Below, piece after piece: positions 36,201 through 45,200 of a stretch of DNA of 64,000 bases. Origin of the DNA: Planctomycetaceae bacterium. Lineage in GTDB: Bacteria > Planctomycetota > Phycisphaerae > Phycisphaerales > SM1A02. Where the stretch lies: the NCBI GenBank assembly GCA_002684855.1, contig NYWD01000069.1, positions 23,729-87,728 on the forward strand, written 5' to 3'. The notes below the pieces were generated by a model. It was given only the letters and a program-made list of their open reading frames with translations, made no database searches and was not told where the DNA came from. The translations under genes and the position numbers were made by a program. How positions within the stretch are numbered: the stretch's first letter is position 1; each line of letters begins with the position of its first letter.

Positions 36201-39200
36201 GTCAATCGCGCCCTCCGGGTGATCGAGATCACCGCGGGGGACGTGACGGAGATCTCGGGCCGCGCCTCCCGGCTCTTCACGGAACAGACCGAAGGCGACC
36301 CCGACTTCACGGGCGTCGAGGTCGAGGTGGACGCGGTCAACGGCACGATCCTCGCGGTCGGCGAGGACGCCTCGCTGAACCGGTTCTCGCAGATCGTCGC
36401 CCAGCTCGAGTCCGCGCAGGCGAGCCCCCCGGACATCCGCCTCCTCTCGCTGCGACACGGCGAGGCGACGGAGGTCGCCACGATGATCGTCGAACTGCTG
36501 GGGAACGAGCTGGCGATGGCGACGCTCGGGGGCCCGGCTCCCGTCATCGAGGCGTTGCCGCAGGTCAACGCGATCCTGGTGGCCGCGGAACCTCGCGAGC
36601 ACGAGATCATCCGGCAGATCGTCGACACCATCGACACCGCCGACGAGGCGCTGCCGCCGATCCGGATCCTGCAGGTGCGGACCGCCGACGCGGCCAATCT
36701 CGCGAGCGCGCTCGGCCAGACCTACGAACGACGGTCGAACGAGGAGAAGGCCGCGAAGCCGGTTCGAATCAGCGCCGACGTCGCGACCAACGCACTGATC
36801 GTCGCCGCCCACCCGGAGCTGCTGGAGGAGATCCGGGCCATCGTGACGGATCTCAACGACGCGGACCGCCTCGACGCGGAAGGCCGCGAGATCCGGATCT
36901 TCCCGCTTCGAGTCGCCCTCGCCGAGGATCTCGCGAACACCATCGACCAGATGTATCCCGAGCCGCCGATGCCTCGGGACAGCCGGGGACGCCCGAGACC
37001 GGATCTCCAGCAGCCGAGGGAGGTCGTGGTGCGGGCGAACCCCCAGATGAACGCGTTGATCGTCGACGCGCCGATCCAGCGCATGGCCGGTTTCGAGAAG
37101 CTGGTGCAGCAGCTCGACCAGACCCAGATCGTCGACGAGACGGAGATCCGGACGTGGAAGCTCCCGACGGTCGAGCTCGAGGCGGCGGCCCGCACGTTGC
37201 GGGAACTCGCCGACGGGGGACATCTCGGCGGCGGTGATCGCGGCCTCGCCGGCACGATCTCGATCAGCGTCGACGTCGCGAGCGACACGCTGCTGGTGTC
37301 CGGACCGACGGGCATCTTCGATCGCGTCGCGCAGGTGATCGACTCGCTCGAATCCGGTCCCGTGATGCCGGTGACGACCCTCCGCACCTTCCGGCTGGCC
37401 CAGGCCCGGGTCGACTCGGTGGTGCCCATGCTTCGGGAGATCCTCGTCGCCCGGATGACCGAGACGACGGGCCGCGCCGATCGCGAGATCGAGCGGCTGC
37501 TCACCGTCACCTCGGATCGGAAGACCAACACGGTGATCATCTCGGCGCCGGACGTGGTGATGCCGATCGCGGAGCAGCTCATCAAGACCCTCGACTCCTC
37601 CGCGCAGGTCGTCGGGGATCCCACGGTCCGCGTGCGTCCGCTGATGTTCGCGGACGCGGCCGTGGTCGCGGGCGCGCTGCAGCAGGCCCTGCCCGGAATG
37701 ACCAGTCCCGCGACGGGCGAGGCCATGGAGGTCAAGGTGGTCCCCGCCTCGGGGTCGAACGCCCTGCTTCTGGTGGGCATTCCGGAGGAGATCGAGGAGG
37801 TGGAGGTCCTCATCGAACCGCTCGACGCCCGCCCCGCGATCGACGCGATGGACGCCCGGACCTTCGAGCTCGCTCACGCGGATGCGACGCGGATCGCGCC
37901 GATCGTGCAGACGCTGCTCGTGGATCAGCAGAGCAGCGATCCGCGGGTGCTCGTCGAGCGGATCCGGCGGAGTCGCGGGGCGATCGACCTCACGCCGACG
38001 GTGCGGGTCGAAGCCGACGAACGGACCAACAGCCTCATCGTGAGCGGCCCGCAGCCGGCGGTCACGCTCGCGGAGAACCTCATCGAGAAGCTCGACCGTC
38101 CGGACGCGGACGCCGATCTGGTCTACACCACCTTCACGCCGGCGCAGGCCGACGCGACTCGAATCGTGAAGACCGCCCAGACCGTGCTGGATCGCACCCG
38201 TCCCGGCGGGCTTCGCTCGACGCTCGAACTGATCGCCGAACCCGAGACGAACTCGGTGCTGGTCGTCGGGACCCGCGACGAGACCGAGCGAGCCGTCGGC
38301 CTCCTCTCGGAGTGGGACGAGCAGATCCCGGTCCTGCCGCCGGTCGACTTCAAGATCCTGACGATTCGCAACGCCTCCGCGGACGCCGTCGCCGCGGTGA
38401 TCGGGCCGGTGCTTCGCGACCGGACCCGCTGGCCCGTGGCGCTCCGTGACGCCGCCCGGGCCGGACTCGTGGTCTCCGAACCGACGGTCACCGCGGACGT
38501 CGCCACCAATCGGATCCTCGTCTCCGCGCCCGCCGAACTCCAGGCGATCGCCTCGACGCTGGTCCGGGAGCTCGACCAGGCCGATTCGGTCGGCTCGATC
38601 GAGGTCCGCGTGTATCCGGTCACCGCCGGTGGTGCCGCGGACATGGCGGAGGCGCTCCAGCGATCGCTCGACGCCGCGTCCGACGCCCGCCCCGGCGAGC
38701 CGCGTCCGGTCGTCGCCTCCGCGGGTCGATCCGACTCGATCGTGGTGACCGCGTCGCCGCGACTCCAGGAGATCGTCGCCCAGCAGTTCTCGGCAATGGC
38801 GAGTTCCGGCGGCGGGGTGCAGGTCCGGACCGTCTTCCTCGAACACGCCTCCGCCGCCCGGATCGCGCCGCTGGTCGAATCGCTGCTCGCGGAGGATTCG
38901 ATGGTCCAGCCGAGGGATCTCCCGAGCTGGATGCGGGCCGAACTGATGATGGCCCGGGTCCGCGGCCAGATCGACGAGGAGCCGCCGATCCGGGTGCTCC
39001 CCGACGACCGCCTGAACGCGGTCATCGTCACGGGGCCGCTCGCGGCCCTCGACGCCGCCGAACAGCTGGTCGCGCAACTCGACGTCGCGGCGCCCGGTGG
39101 CGGGGGTCGTTCGATCCGAGTGCTCGAGGTGCGGAACGCCGACGCTCGCGAACTGGCGACCACGCTCGACGAACTCTTCGCGGTGGCCGACGACGGGGAG

Positions 39201-42200
39201 GCACCGCCCGCGATCCGGGTGAACGCATCCAGCAACACGCTCCTGGTCCGTGCCACGCCCGGCCAGTTCGAGGAGATCCGCGGCATCGTCGAGGGGATCG
39301 ACGACGCGACGGTCAACGTGGCCCGCGAGCTCCGCACCGTTCCCATCGATCCGGGGCGGGGATCGGCCGAGGACATCGCCCGCATGCTGGAGCGGATGCT
39401 CGATCGAGAGGACGACGACCGGGTCCGCATCGTGCCGATCGAGGAACTCCTCGAACGTTCCAAGACGCCGGACGATCCCGGCCGGAAGACCTCGTCCGCG
39501 GGCCGGCCCGACCCGACCGGCGCGGGCCCGGGTCCGATGGGCCTGATCCGCACCGCCGTGATGGGGATCGCCCTCGCGGCGAATCCGCTCGTCCAGGCCT
39601 CCCCGGCGTCCCCGGCGGAGGTCACGGAGGTGGGGGACCGGGACGCGGTCGACGTGGAGGACGAGGCCGAGATCGTGATCGCGATCGATCCCGAGACGAA
39701 CTCCCTCGTCATCCTCGGCGCCCCTCGCGAACTCGATCGGATCGTCGAACTCGCCGACGAGGTCGAGGACACGCTGCCCGAGGAGGGAAGCGTGATCCGG
39801 ACCGTGCCGCTGCCTGCCGGCGTCGACGTCCGGAACGTGGCCTCCGTGGTGACGCAGACCGTTCGGCAGCTCGTGCCGGCGGGCGGTCGCGCCGGCGATC
39901 TCGGAAGACGGACCTCGGTGGTCGCGGACGCCACGAGCAACTCACTGATCGTGGCCTGTCGCGAGGACGACTTCGCGCTCCTGGCGGACCTGATCGCTTC
40001 GGTCGCCCGACCCGCCGACGCCCCCGAAGTCGTGGTTCGGATCTACCGGCTGGCGGAGATGAGCGCCGATCGGGCCGCGACCGGCCTCGTCTCGCTCCTG
40101 CAGGCCCCCGGACGTTCGCGGTACCGCGAGCTCTCGATCACGCTCGACGGCGACGGTCGTCCGATCGAGGCCCGTTTCGATCCGGCCCTGGTGCGGGTGG
40201 TGGCGGACGCCTCCACGAACGCGCTGGTGGTGATGGCGCCCCGGGAGGCCGTCCCCTTCGTCGATCGGTACGTCGAACTCGCCACCCAGTCCCCGAAGGC
40301 GGAACGGACCACGCTTCGACTCTTCGAGCTTCGCTACGCCAGCGCGACGGAGCTCCAGCGCACGCTCCGGCAGATCTTCCAGACCCGGTTCCGGAACATC
40401 CGGCGAAGCGGCACGGCGACCGCCGCCGAGCCCGACTTCGCGGTGGACGCCCGCAGCAACCAGCTGATCGTGACCGCGAGCACCGAGGAGCTGGCGGAGG
40501 TCGAGACGCTGCTCGAACGCCTCGACGTCGAGGACGGTCGGGAACGCAATCCACTGGCCGTGATCGAACTCGCGGCCGCGAGCCCGTCCGCCGCGGCCCG
40601 GATCCTCGACCAGGCCGTCATCGGCGGCGATGAAAGACTCCGGGCGACCACCCTGGTGCTGCCCGACGACGCCTCCGGCGTGCTCCTGGTCCGCGCCGAC
40701 GAGCCGACGCTCGCGGAGATGAAGGACGTGCTCGGGCGGATCGACCGTGAAGCGACCAGCCGGTTCCCGGTCCGCACGATCGAACTGACCAGGGCCGACG
40801 CCGGCGAGGTGGCGGCCGCGGTGCAGGGCTTCTACGACGATCGCGCCCGTCTCTTCTCGACCGGACGCGGCCGCCGCGCCCAGGCATCCGGAGTGGCGAT
40901 CACCGGGCGGACGGGGGGTGCGACGCTGCTGGTCGCGTGCGACGATCCGACCTTCGAGGAGGTCTCGCAGCTCGCGAGGACCTTCGACGAGAAGGACGGG
41001 AAGGCCGGGTACGAGTACCGCATCTATCCCCTCCGCAACGCACGGGCCAACGAGATCGAGGACACCGTCGAGTCGTTGATCTCGTCGCTCACCCGGAGCG
41101 ACTCGCGCGTCAGCGGATTCGGCTCCCGGTCGCGGAACCGGGACCAGCAGACCCGAAGCGGCCTCGGGAGCATCGCGATCGAGGTGGACGAGCGTCTCAA
41201 CGCCCTCGTGGTCAGCGGGCAGGGGGATCGCTTCGACCTCGTCGAGGAACTGATCGACTCCCTCGACGTCCCGACACCGGACGACGAACGGCGAATCGTC
41301 CGCTACCACCGGATCCCCGCGGCGGACGTGACGCTCCTCGAGGAGGTGCTTTCCGATGCCCTGGGCGGTGGCGAGACCGAACGTCGATGGTGGCGCGACG
41401 ACGACGAGGGGACCGGCGCCAAGATCTTCGCGGACGCCCGTTCCGGCGTCCTGTTCGTGGTGGGAAGCGAGTCCCAGCAGGCGACGGTCGACGCCATCCT
41501 CGACGACTTCGCCGGGATGCTGGTGGACGGCGAATCGGTGGTGGAGATCGTCCGGACCGAATTCGCCGACTCCGACGACGTGGCGCGGGCGGTCGGCCGA
41601 TTCCTGCGTGACCGGGACCGGAGCACCGGCATGTCGGAATCGGTGGTCGTCACGCCGATCGACGACTCGGGAGCGATGATCGTCGCGGGTTCGGACGAGG
41701 ACGTCCGGATGGTGAAGGATCTCGTCGCCCGGATCGATGCGCCGGATCTCACCGGGACCCGGTCGCTCGAGATCGTGGTGATCGAGCGGGGGGACGCCGC
41801 CGAGATGGCGGCGCTGATCGGCGCGCAGTTCGACCGTCGGGGCGGCGACGGCGTGGTCGTGACCCCCGACGCGCGGACCAATTCCGTACTCGTCAACGCG
41901 CCGGCGTCGCTCTACCCGCAGATCGCGGCGCTGATCAAGCGCCTCGATGCGCCGGACGACACCGCCGAAAGCGTGATCCGAACCTACAACCTCGAGGTCG
42001 CGGACGCCGGCGAGGCGACCCGGATCCTCGGCGAGACGCTCCGTCTCGACGAGAACGGCCGGACCACCGGGATCTCCATCGCGGTCGAGGACGATCCCAC
42101 CGCCGCGCCGGTGGAGGTCCAGGCCACGATCGTCGCGGATCGACGCTCCAACTCGATCGTGGTGACCGCGACGAAGGCGAGTCTCCCGGTCATCGAATCG

Positions 42201-45200
42201 ATCCTCGCGAAACTCGAGGAGGCGCCGGCGAGGAGTCCGATCGAATACCGGATCATCCCGCTCGAACACGCTCCGGCGGTCGACGTCTCATTCACGCTCG
42301 ATCGGCTGCTCTTCGCTCGCGGGATCGAGTGGCAGGACGTCGCGGTCGACTTCAACCGCTTCGAGAACCAGCTCATCGTCGGGGCGACGCCGGATCAGTT
42401 CGAGGTCATCGACACGATCCTTTCGGAACTCGACGTGCCCGGGACCCGGACCCGGCGCACCGACTTCGTGGCCCTGCAGTTCGCGGACGCGATGAAGCTC
42501 AAGGACGCCCTCGCGAACTTCTACGGTCCCTACGCCCTGGAAGCCGACACGCCCGGCAAGCAGAACGTCCGGATCATCGCCGACGAGGCGACCAACAGCC
42601 TGGTGGTCACGGCCGCCGAGGAGGAGTGGGCGGGCATCCTCGCCCTGGTCGAGCAGCTGGACAGCGAGGAATACGACGCCTCCCTCCAGCTCGCGGTGAT
42701 TCCGCTGGTCCATGCGGACGCCCGGAGCGTGGCCCGGGCCATCAACGACGCGTTCCGCCCGCAGGTCGAAGCGGCCCGCCGCGGCGGGCGGCAGTCGAAT
42801 CGGGAGGAACCCCGCCAGGCGGACGGTGATCGGCAGGGACGGGACCGCAACGACCAGCCGCCGCCGGTCCTCATGCAGAGCGAGGAGTGGGTGAGCGCCA
42901 GCGCCGAGGTCCAGACCAACTCGCTGGTGGTCTCCGCCAATCGAAAGAACCTCGGGAAGATCGAACGGATCATCGCGCAGCTCGACGTCGCGGACTTCGC
43001 CCGGCTCCCGGCCCCGAGACTGATCCCGGTCGGATCCGGGGATCCGGTTTCGCTCGCGGCCGCCCTGCGCACCATCTATCTCCCCGAAGGCGAGAGCCGG
43101 GGCGGCACCCTCCGGATCGTCGGCGACCGGCAGGCGAACGCGGTCATCATCCGCGCCGACGAGGAGGAGTTCACGCAGATCCGCACCCTCGCGGCGGCGC
43201 TCCAGCAGGAGGCGGACGTCAAGGGCGTCTCGGTGCGGGTGGTCCGGCTCGAATCCGCGCCGGCGGCCCGGGTCGCGGCCTCGGTCCGGGCCGCGTACGC
43301 GACGAAGGCATCGCAGGCGCGGGTCCCCTTCAGCATCGACGTGGACGCGGTCGGCAACGCACTCGTCATCGCGTCGACCGGACCCTTCTTCGACGAGGTC
43401 TCGGGCACCATCCGGGAGATGGACCGGATGGCGCCGGCGGCCGGGCAGGGGATCTTCCTCATCGATCTGGAGAACGTCCCGGCGAGCGTCGCGGAACGCG
43501 CCGTCAAGCGAATCGGACTCGACAAGCCCCAGCCCGCCGACTCCACCTCCCGTCTCGTCGTCGAGCCCATCAAGATCTCGGCGGTCGAGGGGCGGAACGC
43601 GCTGCTGGTCGTCGCGAATCCGGCCGATCGGGAGACCGTGGTGGGGATCCTGAAGGCGATCGACGCCGAGCCGGAGTCGGACCTCGACACCAACGAGGTG
43701 CGAATCGTCCAGTTGCAGCAGGCCGAGGCCGCGGCGGTGGTCGCCCTCATCGACCAGGTGATCGACCCGGCGGGCGGCGGTCCGGACAGCACCGCGATCG
43801 CGGCCGCGGTCAAGGAGCAGATCCGCCGTTTGAACGTGGTCGGCGGGCGGAACGCACCGATCGCCCTCGACCTCGCGAAGCCGATCCGGGTCACCGCGGA
43901 CGTCGCGGGCAACTCGATCCTGATCAGTTCCACCCCGGCGAACACCCGGGCCCTCGTGGAGGTCGCCCGACTGTTCGACCGGCTGCCGACCACCGAGGCC
44001 CTGACCGTCCAGATCTTCCCGCTCGAGAACATGGCCGCGGATCGATTCGTCGCCCTCGTGGACGAACTGTTCGAGCAGGGGCGCGACCTCGCGGTCCTTC
44101 CCGGATCCGACATCCCGGCCCTGCCCGAGGGCGCGATCGGGGAATCGCTCGCCGACCGGGCGGCGCTGACCGTCGACGAGCGGACCAACACCGTGGTCGC
44201 GGTCGGCAAGGAATCCGCGGTCGCCTTCGTCCAGGTGATGGTCGGGAAGCTCGATTCGGAAGTGGGCGCGGGCTGGGTCGAGGCCCGGGTCATCCCGCTC
44301 CGGTACGCGGACGCCGGCGATCTCGCGGAATTCGTCCAGGCGGCGGTGGTCGAGGGCCAGACCGAGATCCCCGGGGCCACGCCCATGCAGCTCCAGGTCG
44401 CCCGGATGCGGGCCATGCGGCAGGGCGGGGACCGTGCGGTCGAGAGCGACATCTTCGTTCCGCTCTCCAGACTCATGGTCAAGGCCGATCCCCAGCTGAA
44501 CGCCCTCGTGGTGGTGGCGAGTCCGCCGAACCTGTCGCTGGTGGAGGAACTGGTCGCGATGCTCGACATCGAGGCCGCGGCGCCCGGCGCCGCGGTCCGC
44601 ATCTACGCGGTGGAGCACGGGTCGTCCGAACGGATCGCCGCGGTCATCCGGCAGTTGTTCGAGCAGCAGTACCAGTCCGGCCTGATTCGCGACGAGGACC
44701 GGATCAAGGCGGTGCCCGACGTCCGGACCAACTCGATCGTGGTCTCGACCAGCGGTCGGAGCTTCGAACTGTTCGAGGATCTCCTCGCGAGGCTCGACGT
44801 CGAGGTGGCGGTCGACTTCCGCGAGATCCGGATCATCGAGCTCGCGAACGCCAGCGCAACCCGGCTGGCTCCGATGATCCAGTCCCTGATGGACGCCCGC
44901 CTCGAGCGTCTTCGCAAGGTCCAGCCCGAGACGGCCGAGCTCGAGCGGGCCGTCATCATGTCCGACTCCCGCTCCAACTCCCTGGTGGTCGCCGCCGGGA
45001 ACGACACCTTCGCGGTGGTCGACCGCCTCGCGTCGGATCTCGATCTGGATTCGATCGGCGACGCCGCGGACATCCGCGTGGTCCCGGTCATCCGGGGCGG
45101 CCTCGAACGGGTCGCGCAGGCGGTGCAGCAGGTGATGGAACGTCGCTACGCGGATCTCCCCGCCGACGTCGCCCGCCGCCAGCGGCCGCTGGTCATCACG

